Below are positions 34,091 through 42,073 of a stretch of 52,167 nucleotides of DNA, in pieces. The stretch lies in contig CAZYQY010000003.1 of NCBI GenBank assembly GCA_964649795.1, forward strand, positions 1 to 52,167, in the 5' to 3' direction. Position numbers and translations under genes: made by a program. The notes under the pieces were generated by a model. It made no database searches. It was not told the origin of the DNA and was given only the letters and a program-made list of their open reading frames with translations. The stretch is from JABMPX01 sp964649795. Lineage in GTDB: Bacteria > Patescibacteriota > Minisyncoccia > Portnoybacterales > UBA2143. Positions within the stretch are counted from its first letter, which is position 1. Each line of letters starts with the position of its first letter.

Positions 34091-35337
34091 TTACCACAAG
34101 CTTTTATTCTTCTCAACCACATCAATAACAAACTCTTTAATTTCTGTTTCAAATCTTTCTAAAGAAAATCTCTCAGCTCTTTTTCTGATAACCAAGGGAC
34201 TGTAATTATTAAGATTCAGCAATAAACGCCGTACTCCATCAGATAAAGATTCAGTAACTGGATCGTCAAAAAACTCGCCGGTTATACCTTCCAAGACAGT
34301 TTCTGTTGCTCCGCCTTTACGATAAGCCAAAACCGGTTTACCAAAATTCATTGCTTCTACTGGAGCAATGCCAAAATCGTCTTCTCCAGGAAAAATAAAA
34401 GCTGTGCAGTTTTGAAGATATTGCCTGACTATATTATCTGTTTGCCAGCCAAGAAATTGAATATTAGAATAAGCCATTTTATGAAGTCGTTCCTGGTCCC
34501 GACCCTGTCCAATTATAACTAAAGGCAATTCCAATTTATTAAAAGCATCAATAGCTAAATCAATGCGTTTGTAAGGCGTGAGCTGGGATACTATTAGGAA
34601 GTATGGATTGAGGCCGTGCCTGAAAACATACGGCCTTTGCAAAGGCCGTATGTTTTCAGGCACGGCNNNNNNNNNNCTTTGGTTTGTACTGGGTTGCGGT
34701 GGTATAATTTTTTTATTTTTGTTTTGCGGCGGTGCATTAAAAAATCCGGCATTTCCAACGGCGTTTTTTTTTCAGGCACGGCCTCATTGCTGGTCATTAC
34801 TGCTGGATATATCACCTTTGCTTCTCGGTCATAATATTTTTTAATCCTCTGGGCAGTAGTTTTAGAATTAGCAATAAAATAGTCCACTCTATTAGCTGCT
34901 GCCCTGTCCCATAATCTCAAGTAATGGAAAAGTATTTTTTTTAAAAAAGAATATCTGGTCTCATATTGAAAAGCACAATCCCATAAGAAACGAGACGAAT
35001 TATGGCAATAACAAATATGAATTGTCTTCGGGCGTAAAACCAATCCTTTAATAAATGCGCTGGAAGAAGAGATAATCAAATCAAAATTTCTTAAATCAAG
35101 TGATTCTACAGCAGATGGCATTAAAGGAGCTAAAATTCTATGGTGTTTTTTAGCAAAAGGAAAATCCTGTAAAAATGAAGTATGAATTTTAATATTGGGA
35201 AAATATTTTCCCATTTTTTCTTTATTATAAAGCAAAGTAAAAATTTCTGCTTTAGGGAAAATTTTTCTCAAATTTAAAAAGACCCTCTCGGCCCCTCCAA
35301 AACGAATTAAATAATCGTGAACTAATGCTACTTTCAT
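34091..35337 (-). CDS. GT4-type glycosyltransferase split by a palindromic element and an assembly gap
   Basis: N-terminal GT-B domain: MKVALVHDYLIRFGGAERVF from ATG 35337 through VIYPAV. C-terminal UDP/GDP-sugar domain: NPYFLIVSQLTPYKRIDLAI through the EX7E-like FGIAPVEAMNFGKPVLAYR. Between them lie 92 odd bases, ten N and a 60-nt palindrome. If the true locus holds one palindrome only (34786 joined through 60 nt to 34609) the frame closes exactly: 552+60+519 bases, 376 residues, a normal GT4 length. The insert would encode EAVPENIRPLQRPYVFRHGL in the interdomain linker. It probably transfers a sugar onto a cell-envelope glycan. The gene is likely intact in the cell. Confidence 0.8.
34610..34669. 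repeat. 60-nt palindromic element (copy B), in coding sequence
   Basis: GAGGCCGTGCCTGAAAACAT ... ATGTTTTCAGGCACGGC, centre TTTGCAAA at 34639/34640; its last 3 bases fall in the N gap. Same length, ends and centre as 11204-11263. In the host gene's frame it has no stop codon. Confidence 0.85.
34667..34676. other. Assembly gap (10 N)
   Basis: Ten N bases directly at the end of a perfect palindrome. The size is probably a placeholder. Bases 34677-34768 beyond it fit neither the enzyme family nor the palindrome and may be a mis-joined contig tail. Confidence 0.95.
34769..34785. repeat. Second copy of the palindrome's outer arm
   Basis: TTTTCAGGCACGGCCTC, identical to the right arm of copy B, abutting the N-terminal half of the glycosyltransferase in frame. 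Confidence 0.75.
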
Positions 35338-35348
35338 GGATAAATTTA

Positions 35349-36356
35349 TTACTCTAACAAAACATTTAATGTTTCTTGAGCACATTTCTGCCAGGAAAAT
35401 CTTTTAATGTTTTCATATCCTTTTTCAATTAAATCTTTTTTTAATTGGCTATCACTTATTATTTTATACATCATTTCAGCTATTTCTTCAATATTTTTCG
35501 GATTAATTAGTAAAGCTCCTTGGCCAGCTACTTCTGGCATTGAAGAAATATTTGAAGTAATTACAGGACAGCCGCTAGATTGAGCTTCTAAAATAGGCAT
35601 GCCAAAACCTTCGTAAAAAGATGGCAAAATAAACATTTCTGCGTTTTGAAACAACTGCAATTTTTCTTGCTCTGAAACATAACCAAGAAATTTAAGGTCA
35701 GACCTTTTTGTATCAAAAATGCCTGACCTTGGAATTGGACCAGCTAAAACTAATTTATGCGGCACTTTATACCTCTTTTTTAGCAATTCAAACGCTTTAA
35801 TTAATCCGTGAATATTCTTTCTAATTTCTATCCGGCCAATAAATAAGATATAAGGATCCATATTAATGTTAGACCCTAAGGGTCTAACATGTTTAAAGCC
35901 GTGATAAACTACTTCTATCTTATCTGGATTGCCTTTATATAATTCTATTAAATCTTTTTTGGTGTTTTCAGAAACAGCAATAATTTTTCGCGCATGCTTT
36001 AAAGTATATTTGGTGCTCCAGCGTAAATATTTTAAATGGTTATAAGGGTATGTCTTTGGACAGTATTCGTATTCCAAACCGTGAATAGTTACTACTGAAT
36101 TCTTGGGATGGATTAATGGTAAAACATGAACTGGAATAAAAAGAACGTCTGGTTTATTTAAAGCCATTTCAGCGGCTAATCTAATCTGCGTCCACATTGG
36201 GAAAGGCCATTTTAATTTTTTATGACTATATAAAATAAAGCGATGCTTTTTAGCTTGTTTTAGCATCGTTAAATGTTTAATTAGTTGATAAGTATATTCT
36301 TCTACGCCAGTCCGCGGCTGTTTAAAAGCAGCTATAGCGTTAATGCCAATATTCAT
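35349..36356 (-). CDS. GT4-family glycosyltransferase
   Basis: A 335-residue GT-B enzyme. N-terminal acceptor domain starts MNIGINAIAAFKQPRTGVEEY; nucleotide-sugar domain has DPYILFIGRIEIRKNIHGLI and the EX7E motif in SFYEGFGMPILEAQSSGCPVI (shown here as SFYEGFGMP and ILEAQSSGCPVI). It likely adds mannose or a similar sugar to envelope glycans. Two in-frame palindromes, 35866-35890 (encoding HVRPLGSNI) and 35694-35730 (encoding RSGIFDTKRSDL), sit in surface loops of the C-terminal half. It starts 1 nt after mreB and precedes the split glycosyltransferase by 11 nt. Confidence 0.92.
   Translation of the reverse strand: MNIGINAIAAFKQPRTGVEEYTYQLIKHLTMLKQAKKHRFILYSHKKLKWPFPMWTQIRLAAEMALNKPDVLFIPVHVLPLIHPKNSVVTIHGLEYEYCPKTYPYNHLKYLRWSTKYTLKHARKIIAVSENTKKDLIELYKGNPDKIEVVYHGFKHVRPLGSNINMDPYILFIGRIEIRKNIHGLIKAFELLKKRYKVPHKLVLAGPIPRSGIFDTKRSDLKFLGYVSEQEKLQLFQNAEMFILPSFYEGFGMPILEAQSSGCPVITSNISSMPEVAGQGALLINPKNIEEIAEMMYKIISDSQLKKDLIEKGYENIKRFSWQKCAQETLNVLLE
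35694..35730. repeat. In-frame palindrome in a glycosyltransferase gene
   Basis: AAGGTCAG/CTGACCTT outer arms and CTTTTT/AAAAATG-type inner arms around GTATC. Encodes a loop with no stop codon. Confidence 0.65.
35866..35890. repeat. Perfect 25-nt in-frame palindrome in a glycosyltransferase gene
   Basis: Arms ATGTTAGACCCT and AGGGTCTAACAT around a single central A (35878). Located in the linker before DPYILFIGR. Confidence 0.75.
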
Positions 36357-36357
36357 A

Positions 36358-37365
36358 TTATTTTTTGCTCATTATGCTTCTTTTATAAATATCTAAATGT
36401 TCTAAAGCCAAACCAGCGCCTCTTGCAACACAAAGCATTGGCTCTTTAGCCAAACGGCAATTTACACCTGTTGTTTCAGTAATTAGTTTGTCTAAGTTGC
36501 GAAGCAAGGCGCCGCCTCCGCTAAGAACCATACCGCTATCCATTATATCAGCGATTAATTCTGGGGGAGTGTCCTGAAGAACGTCTTTGGCTGTCTTAAT
36601 AATTTCTCTAAGCTGTTCAGAGATTGCTTCTGTTATTTCGCTATCTTTAATTTCAACTGTTTTAGGCAAGCCGCCGACTAAATCCCGCCCGCGTATTTTT
36701 AAAGAGGATTCTTCTTCTTGTGGAAGAGCATTGCCTATTTTTATCTTAATTATTTCAGCTGTTCTTTCTCCAATAGCCAGATTATGTTTTTTCCGGATAT
36801 ACTCGCCAATAGCCTGATCAATTTTGTCGCCTCCAACTCTTACTGAAGCGCATGATACAATTCCTCCTAAAGATATCACAGCCATTTCAGATGTGCCTCC
36901 TCCAATATCAATAATCATCTGGCCTAATGGTTCATTAATAGGAATTCCAGCACCAATAGCCGCTAAAACAGGCTCTTTAACAATATATGCGTTCTTTGCT
37001 CCTGCCTTAATAGACGCTTCTATTACTGCGCGTCTTTCAGTAGAAGTAATTCCAGCTGGCACAGCTACCATTACATCTGGTCGGAAAAAACGCATTCTGC
37101 CTAAAACTTTTCCTATGAAATAGCGGAGCATTGCTCCAGTAACTCTATAATCTGCAATAACACCATCTTTCATGGGTCTGGAAACAGTAATGATTTGAGG
37201 AGCTCGGCCAAGCATTTCCTTAGCTTTATTCCCAACAGCTAAAATACGATTATCTTCAATAGAAATAGCCACTACAGTCGGTTCATTAACAACAACTCCT
37301 TTTTTAGGAAGATAAACAAGCGTATTAGCTGTTCCTAGATCTATGCCTATCTTTTTTATAAACAT
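36358..37365 (-). CDS. mreB: Rod-shape protein MreB (paralogue 2)
   Basis: A 335-residue MreB with DLGTANTLVYLPKKGVVVNE near 9-28, IIDIGGGTSEMAVISLGG and LSGGGALLRNLDKLI. It differs from paralogue 1 at many positions (for example MRFFRPDVMVAVPAG against SILPRPRVVVGVPSG), so it is an old duplicate, not a recent copy. It lies 4 nt after murA and 1 nt before the glycosyltransferase, a natural wall-synthesis cluster. Confidence 0.95.
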   Translation of the reverse strand: MFIKKIGIDLGTANTLVYLPKKGVVVNEPTVVAISIEDNRILAVGNKAKEMLGRAPQIITVSRPMKDGVIADYRVTGAMLRYFIGKVLGRMRFFRPDVMVAVPAGITSTERRAVIEASIKAGAKNAYIVKEPVLAAIGAGIPINEPLGQMIIDIGGGTSEMAVISLGGIVSCASVRVGGDKIDQAIGEYIRKKHNLAIGERTAEIIKIKIGNALPQEEESSLKIRGRDLVGGLPKTVEIKDSEITEAISEQLREIIKTAKDVLQDTPPELIADIMDSGMVLSGGGALLRNLDKLITETTGVNCRLAKEPMLCVARGAGLALEHLDIYKRSIMSKK

Positions 37366-37369
37366 AAAT

Positions 37370-38629
37370 TTAATTAATTCTTTTAATATTGGCTCCTAAT
37401 TTTTGTAACCGTTTTTCTATGCATTCGTATCCCCTGTCTATTTGATAAATATTTTCAATAACTGATTCCCCTTTGGCAATCAAGGCAGCAATAAGCAATG
37501 CAATGCCAGCTCTAATGTCAGGGCTTACCATGCGGCGTCCAACTAATTTATTCGGGCCTTGAACAATTACGCGATGAGGATCGCACATAATAATTCTCGC
37601 CCCCATCTGACTAAGAATGTCTGTATAAAATAATCTACCTTCAAAAATAGTCTCGTGTATTAAAGAAATGCCATTAGCCTGAGTCATTAAAACAGTAAAA
37701 GGAGCTTGTAAATCAGTTGCAAAACCAGGATATTCATGTGTTTTAAGATTTACTGATTTTAATCTGGATCCTGGTTTAATAATAGCAAAATTTTTCCCTA
37801 TTTCTAAATTAACACCTGCTTTATCCAAGAGAAACCAAAGTACATCTAAGTGTTCAGGAATCAAATTAGTTATTTTAATCGGGCTATTAGATGCAGCTCC
37901 CAAAATAGCAAAACTTCCTGCTTCAATTCTATCAGGAATAACTTGAGATTTTCCGCCTCGCAAAGAATTTACTCCTTCAATTTCTATAAAAGAAGTTCCA
38001 GCTCCTTTAATTTTAGCGCCGCATTTGTTTAAAAAATCAGTCAAAGCAACTATTTCCGGTTCACAGGCAGAATTTTTGAGAACAGTTTTCCCTTTAGCTA
38101 AAACAGCAGTAAGAATCATTGTTTCAGTAGCAGTTACGCTAATAACCGGAAAAACAAATTTAGCCCCTTTTAATCCTTTTGTTGTTAAATAATAACCTTT
38201 CTGACTTTCTCTAATTTTAACGCCAAATGCCTTAAATCCGTCTAAAAATATATCACGAGGACGCTGGCCAATAACACATCCGCCTGGCTGGGAAAAAATT
38301 GCCTTGCCGCAGCGAGCTAATAATGGACCAGCCATTAAAATTGAGCCCTTTAATTTCTTGGTAATATCTAAATCTAAATTATCCGCTTTTATATCCCTGG
38401 CTCTTATTTGATAAGTTCCTTTAATTCTATTTTTAACTTCTGCACCAATATTTTTAAGCAATTCAAGTAAACAAAAAACATCTTCAATTTGCGGTACATT
38501 AGAAATAGTCCATTCTTTGTCAGTCAAGAGAGAGGCAGCTAAAAGTTTTAAAGCAGCATTCTTTGCTCCATTTACTTTAATCGTTCCTTTCATAGATTCA
38601 CCGCCTTTAATAACAAATTTCTCAGTCAT
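37370..38629 (-). CDS. murA: UDP-N-acetylglucosamine 1-carboxyvinyltransferase
   Basis: A 419-residue enzyme for the first committed step of peptidoglycan synthesis. NGAKNAALKLLAA lies near 20-32; catalytic Cys118 is in SQPGGCVIGQRP (Cys form, hence fosfomycin-type target; Asp would mean resistance); PDRIEAGSF and EYPGFATDLQAP are also intact. It heads the 13-gene minus run. No Shine-Dalgarno; the promoter at 38636-38664 puts transcription start on the A of ATG. Confidence 0.96.
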   Translation of the reverse strand: MTEKFVIKGGESMKGTIKVNGAKNAALKLLAASLLTDKEWTISNVPQIEDVFCLLELLKNIGAEVKNRIKGTYQIRARDIKADNLDLDITKKLKGSILMAGPLLARCGKAIFSQPGGCVIGQRPRDIFLDGFKAFGVKIRESQKGYYLTTKGLKGAKFVFPVISVTATETMILTAVLAKGKTVLKNSACEPEIVALTDFLNKCGAKIKGAGTSFIEIEGVNSLRGGKSQVIPDRIEAGSFAILGAASNSPIKITNLIPEHLDVLWFLLDKAGVNLEIGKNFAIIKPGSRLKSVNLKTHEYPGFATDLQAPFTVLMTQANGISLIHETIFEGRLFYTDILSQMGARIIMCDPHRVIVQGPNKLVGRRMVSPDIRAGIALLIAALIAKGESVIENIYQIDRGYECIEKRLQKLGANIKRIN

Positions 38630-38635
38630 GTTTTA

Positions 38636-38664
38636 ATGCTACCCCATTATTTATTGCTTGGCAA
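38636..38664 (-). promoter_or_regulatory. Promoter giving a leaderless murA mRNA
   Basis: TTGCCA (38659-38664), 17 nt, TAGCAT (38636-38641) on the minus strand; -10 edge exactly 7 nt from ATG 38629. Confidence 0.6.
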
Positions 38665-38670
38665 GTTGCC

Positions 38671-38699
38671 TTGACCAATAATTCTAAACTATGTATGCT
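38671..38699 (+). promoter_or_regulatory. Promoter giving a leaderless PEGA-protein mRNA
   Basis: TTGACC (38671-38676), 17 nt, TATGCT (38694-38699); -10 edge exactly 7 nt from ATG 38706. Its -35 box is 6 bp from the divergent murA -35 box. Confidence 0.65.
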
Positions 38700-38705
38700 T
38701 ATAAT

Positions 38706-39695
38706 ATGACTCGGCGAATACGCAGAATTTTTCTTTACTCAATAACTCTTTTTTTTATTTTAGCTGCTTCAACAGTTTTATTTTACGCTTGGGGATACAG
38801 TTTTGACTGGGAAAAGAAAAGGCCTGTTTTAACTGGTGGACTTTATCTTAAATCAGTCCCCAAAAAAGCAGAAATTTATATAAACAACAAGAAAAAAGAT
38901 AAAACTCCAGCGTTTATTAAACGACTAATACCGCGGGAATATGAGATTAAAATATCCAAACAAGGATACCACTCTTGGCAAAAAAAGTTAAAAGTGGAAT
39001 CAAAATTGGTCACTGAAGCTAAAAACATATTTTTAATTCCATTAGTCCCTAATATTGAAATCATCAAAGAAAATCTATCAGAAAATTTTTCTTTAGAAAA
39101 ATATCTTGGCGTAGAAAAATATAGCGATGATTTATATATTCAGAAACCAAGCTATATTCTCTATCAAGCTGATTTACTTAATATGGAAAATGAGCAAATG
39201 AGCTCAACTCCTTTGCCATCTAATAATGATTATGAGATTTTTGCCTCATCAAATAAAAGGATAGCGGCTTTAAGCGATAAAAATGACCTTTATTTGCTTA
39301 ATCCAGGAACAAAAATATTTGAATTAATAAGCCAAAATGTTAAAGGATTGCAATTCTCTAATGATAATAAAAAATTATTATATTTCACCTCTTCTGAAAT
39401 ATGGGTATATTATTTAGAAAATGTTTTTTCCCAGCCAAATAAAAAAGCCGATGACAAAGAATTAATCACCCGGCTTAGTCAAGAAATTAAGCAAGCTGTC
39501 TGGAATGGACAAACCAATGAGCATATTATTTTTCTGGTTGGCCAAAATATCAAAATTATTGAATTGGACAGCAGGAATGAACGGAATGCAGTTGATATTA
39601 TAAAAACGAATACTGAACAAATAGTTTATTCTTTAAAAGATAACAAGCTGTATTTTGTCAAAGAAAAAGAATTGTTAAGAATTAGTTTAAATTAA
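38706..39695 (+). CDS. Membrane-anchored PEGA-domain protein
   Basis: A 329-residue protein. A basic N-terminus MTRRIRRIF precedes one membrane helix (about 8-28), then a PEGA domain (about 40-100; LYLKSVPKKAEIYINNKK ... GYHSWQKKLKVE), then about 220 residues with beta-propeller-like repeats. PEGA domains are extracytoplasmic beta-folds in surface proteins. Role unknown. An ATG at 38691 lies within the promoter; ATG 38706 is preferred. It is transcribed divergently from murA. Confidence 0.87.
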   Translation: MTRRIRRIFLYSITLFFILAASTVLFYAWGYSFDWEKKRPVLTGGLYLKSVPKKAEIYINNKKKDKTPAFIKRLIPREYEIKISKQGYHSWQKKLKVESKLVTEAKNIFLIPLVPNIEIIKENLSENFSLEKYLGVEKYSDDLYIQKPSYILYQADLLNMENEQMSSTPLPSNNDYEIFASSNKRIAALSDKNDLYLLNPGTKIFELISQNVKGLQFSNDNKKLLYFTSSEIWVYYLENVFSQPNKKADDKELITRLSQEIKQAVWNGQTNEHIIFLVGQNIKIIELDSRNERNAVDIIKTNTEQIVYSLKDNKLYFVKEKELLRISLN

Positions 39696-39715
39696 AGGAC
39701 AGACCTTAAAATTAA

Positions 39716-39814
39716 AGCGAAGAAAACAATTTTTTTGAATCGTAGGTGTGGGCGCGCGCCCGAGCAAAGCGAGGGCAGGGATAAGCGATTCAAAAAAATT
39801 ATTTTCGGAGCTTC
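39716..39814. repeat. GAATCG/GGGCGCGCGCCC hairpin element, copy 2
   Basis: Core nearly identical to 12247-12346 (one t/c change in GAGGGCAGGG). Its flanking arms, AAGCG..AAAAC and TTTTCGGAGCTT, differ from copy 1 yet still pair with each other. It lies between the convergent PEGA and rpsI genes and could act as a terminator. A 64-codon frame across it is not a gene. Confidence 0.8.
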
Positions 39815-39856
39815 TACTACAAGAAGATAATTTTAAGAACTATCCTTTTTTATGTT

Positions 39857-40339
39857 TTATCTCTTGCTCCATTGCGGTCCTCGACGGGCTTTTTTTAATC
39901 CTGGTTTTTTTCTTTCTTTTTTCCTTGGATCCCGGCGAATAAAACCGGCTTTTTTAAGTTTTTTAGAAAAATCTGGATTAAATTTAACTAATGATCTGGA
40001 TAAGCCGTGACGAATCGCTTCTGCTTGTCCAAGAATACCGCCGCCTTTAACTTTGACAGTTGCTTCAAACCGATTAAGCGATTTCATTTTTTTAAGAGGA
40101 CTAATGACTTTCTCTTGAAGCTCAAAAGTTTTAAAAAAAACATCATAAGGCTTTTTATTCACTAAAACTTTCCCTTTTTCATCTTCAAATGGCTGACAAG
40201 TAAAAAGACGAACACGAGCAATTGCTTGCTTACGCCTTCCAACTGATTCATAGTACCTTCTATCTGTCTCTTTCCCTTTTGTTTCCTTAGGCAAAGCTTT
40301 TTTTGTTTTTGTTTTAATAGGTTTTTTCTTTGTAACCAT
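39857..40339 (-). CDS. rpsI: 30S ribosomal protein S9
   Basis: A 160-residue S9 whose first 30 or so residues are a Lys-rich extension (MVTKKKPIKTKTKKALPKET) before the normal YYESVGRRKQAIARVRLF. The C-terminal tail that reaches the P-site ends GPQWSKR (usual PQFSKR). Last gene of the ribosomal cluster; 10 nt after rplM. Confidence 0.97.
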   Translation of the reverse strand: MVTKKKPIKTKTKKALPKETKGKETDRRYYESVGRRKQAIARVRLFTCQPFEDEKGKVLVNKKPYDVFFKTFELQEKVISPLKKMKSLNRFEATVKVKGGGILGQAEAIRHGLSRSLVKFNPDFSKKLKKAGFIRRDPRKKERKKPGLKKARRGPQWSKR

Positions 40340-40349
40340 AGTTTAATTT

Positions 40350-40703
40350 TTATTCTTTTTCTTTTTTGTACAGCTTTAATTTATTAATAAATTTATCCCG
40401 AAGTTTATTTTTAGGCAGCATTCCATAAATTGCTTTTCTAATTACCTCGCAGGAATCCTTTTCTAGGGCTCTCTCTAATTCAATTGATTTGATCCCGCCA
40501 GGATAGCCAGAGTGTCGATAATAAATTTTTTGTTTTAGTTTTTGACCAGTTACTTTAATTTTGTCGGTATTAATTATTATTACCTCGTCTCCTGTGTCTA
40601 AATAAGGAACAAAGCTTGATTTATTCTTACCTCGCAATAAATTAGCTGCCTCAACAGCTAAACGCCCTAATATTTTATTTGTCGCATCAATTGTGTGTAT
40701 CAT
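40350..40703 (-). CDS. rplM: 50S ribosomal protein L13
   Basis: A 117-residue protein, with DATNKILGRLAVEAANLLRG, YRHSGYPGG and AIYGMLPKNKLR. It is shorter than the usual 140-150 residues because the N-terminal strand and C-terminal end are trimmed. It is paired with rpsI as in most bacteria. Confidence 0.96.
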   Translation of the reverse strand: MIHTIDATNKILGRLAVEAANLLRGKNKSSFVPYLDTGDEVIIINTDKIKVTGQKLKQKIYYRHSGYPGGIKSIELERALEKDSCEVIRKAIYGMLPKNKLRDKFINKLKLYKKEKE

Positions 40704-40710
40704 AAATAAA

Positions 40711-41061
40711 CTATTTAACTAGTTCTATGATGGCCATTTTTGCATTATCTGTCTTACGAGGCGTTAATTTAATAATTCTTGTATATCCACCAGCTCTTTC
40801 TTTATAGCGCGGACCAATTTCCTCAATTATTTTTTTCCTTATTTTCTCTGGCAAGTATCTAGATAAATACCTTATAGATAACAAGTTATTATTTTTACTC
40901 TTAGTAATCAGTTTTTCAACAAAAGGTCGTAATTCTTTTGCCTTGGCTTCAGTTGTCTTAATCTTTTCCGCTAAAATTAAATTAGAGGCTAGAATTTTTA
41001 AAAGCGCCTTTCTTTGCCCTTGCTTACGGCCAAATTTTCTATTTTTTTTGCCATGCTTCAT
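40711..41061 (-). CDS. rplQ: 50S ribosomal protein L17
   Basis: A 116-residue protein starting MKHGKKNRKFGRKQGQRKAL; the body TTEAKAKELRPFVEKLIT and the end GGYTRIIKLTPRKTDNAKMA fit L17. It overlaps rpoA by 4 nt and joins the alpha-operon to rplM-rpsI. Confidence 0.97.
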   Translation of the reverse strand: MKHGKKNRKFGRKQGQRKALLKILASNLILAEKIKTTEAKAKELRPFVEKLITKSKNNNLLSIRYLSRYLPEKIRKKIIEEIGPRYKERAGGYTRIIKLTPRKTDNAKMAIIELVK

Positions 41062-42023
41062 AGTTTCAGAGTTAAGCCAATTTTCCCTAATGCTCTTTTT
41101 ATTTCAATAATCCCCTTTGCGCCAATGCCTTCAATCTTTTTTAAATCTTCACCTTTTTTTCTAACTAAACCAGATATTGTTTTCAATCCAGCATTATTTA
41201 AAGCACTTACTGTCCGAGAAGAAATTTTTAGGTCTTGTATTTTAATTTTTCCTGTATCTGCTTCTTTAATATGAGATTCATTTTTATCCTTTTTCTTTAA
41301 AGAAACTTTCTTTATTTTTTTGATATTGCTAACAGTTGATTTTTCTTTTAAAAGAGTAAACACACTAAAGTTATCAACTAAAATTTTGGCTGCTTTAAGG
41401 AAAGCATCTTTAGGAGTGATAGTCCCATCAGTTTCTATATTAATCCGTAAACGGTCATAGTTGGTTTTTCCACCAACTCGCATATTTTCTATTGATGAAT
41501 TAACTTTGCAAACTGGACTAAAAATAGCATCAATAGCAATTTTATCAATTTCTAACTTCCCTTTTTTCTGCTCTTCTGTAGGTAAATAGCCTAATCCGGA
41601 TTCTACTTCAATCTCCATTTCTAATTCAGCTTTCTTGCTGGTTAAAGTGGCAATATGAATGTCTTTATTAATTATTTCTGCTTCTGATGTTATTTTAATA
41701 TCTTTAGCTTTTATTTCTTTTTCCCCTTTTGCCTTAAGTAAAAATTTAAGCGGTTTATCAGTATGCAGTTTAAATCTTATTTGCTTAAGATTTAAAATGA
41801 TCTGGACAACATCTTCAATAACATGAGGAATAGTTGAAAATTCATGTTTAACGCCTTTTATCTTAACGCCTGTAACAGCTGCTCCTGGCAATGAAGATAA
41901 AAGGACTCGACGGAAAGCATTGCCCAAGGTAACTCCATATCCTGGATAACAAGCCTCGATTTCAAAAACTGCCTCGTTTCCTTTTTGCTCAATAATTTTA
42001 GGTTTTTTAGGTAGAGTAAGCAT
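41058..42023 (-). CDS. rpoA: RNA polymerase alpha subunit
   Basis: A 321-residue subunit: N-terminal assembly domain (LGNAFRRVLLSSLPGAAVTG near 32-51, VIEDVVQIILNLKQ, AIDAIFSPVCKVNS) and a C-terminal domain (ISSRTVSALNNAGLKTISGL onward) that binds UP elements and activators, joined by a Lys-rich linker. A 50-nt AT-only stretch of AATTTTT repeats (42024-42073) lies upstream. Confidence 0.97.
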   Translation of the reverse strand: MLTLPKKPKIIEQKGNEAVFEIEACYPGYGVTLGNAFRRVLLSSLPGAAVTGVKIKGVKHEFSTIPHVIEDVVQIILNLKQIRFKLHTDKPLKFLLKAKGEKEIKAKDIKITSEAEIINKDIHIATLTSKKAELEMEIEVESGLGYLPTEEQKKGKLEIDKIAIDAIFSPVCKVNSSIENMRVGGKTNYDRLRINIETDGTITPKDAFLKAAKILVDNFSVFTLLKEKSTVSNIKKIKKVSLKKKDKNESHIKEADTGKIKIQDLKISSRTVSALNNAGLKTISGLVRKKGEDLKKIEGIGAKGIIEIKRALGKIGLTLKL

Positions 42024-42073
42024 AAATATAATTTTTAATTTTTAATTTTTAATTTTGACTTTTAATTTTTAAT
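42024..42073. repeat. AT-only short direct repeats before rpoA
   Basis: Seven or so units of TTTTTAATT-type sequence between rpsD and rpoA. Probably low-complexity leader sequence; no structure or promoter stands out. Confidence 0.5.

Noticed and set aside
34578..34844. Plus-strand frames across the assembly gap
   Set aside because: They run through N bases and the palindrome opposite the glycosyltransferase; no domain is encoded.
38700..38705. TATAAT as -10 box of the PEGA gene
   Set aside because: It abuts ATG 38706, so transcription would begin inside the gene; TATGCT at 38694-38699 with TTGACC fits better.
39748..39942. 64-codon plus-strand frame
   Set aside because: It runs through the GC-rich hairpin element and the antisense of rpsI; composition and context do not fit a gene.
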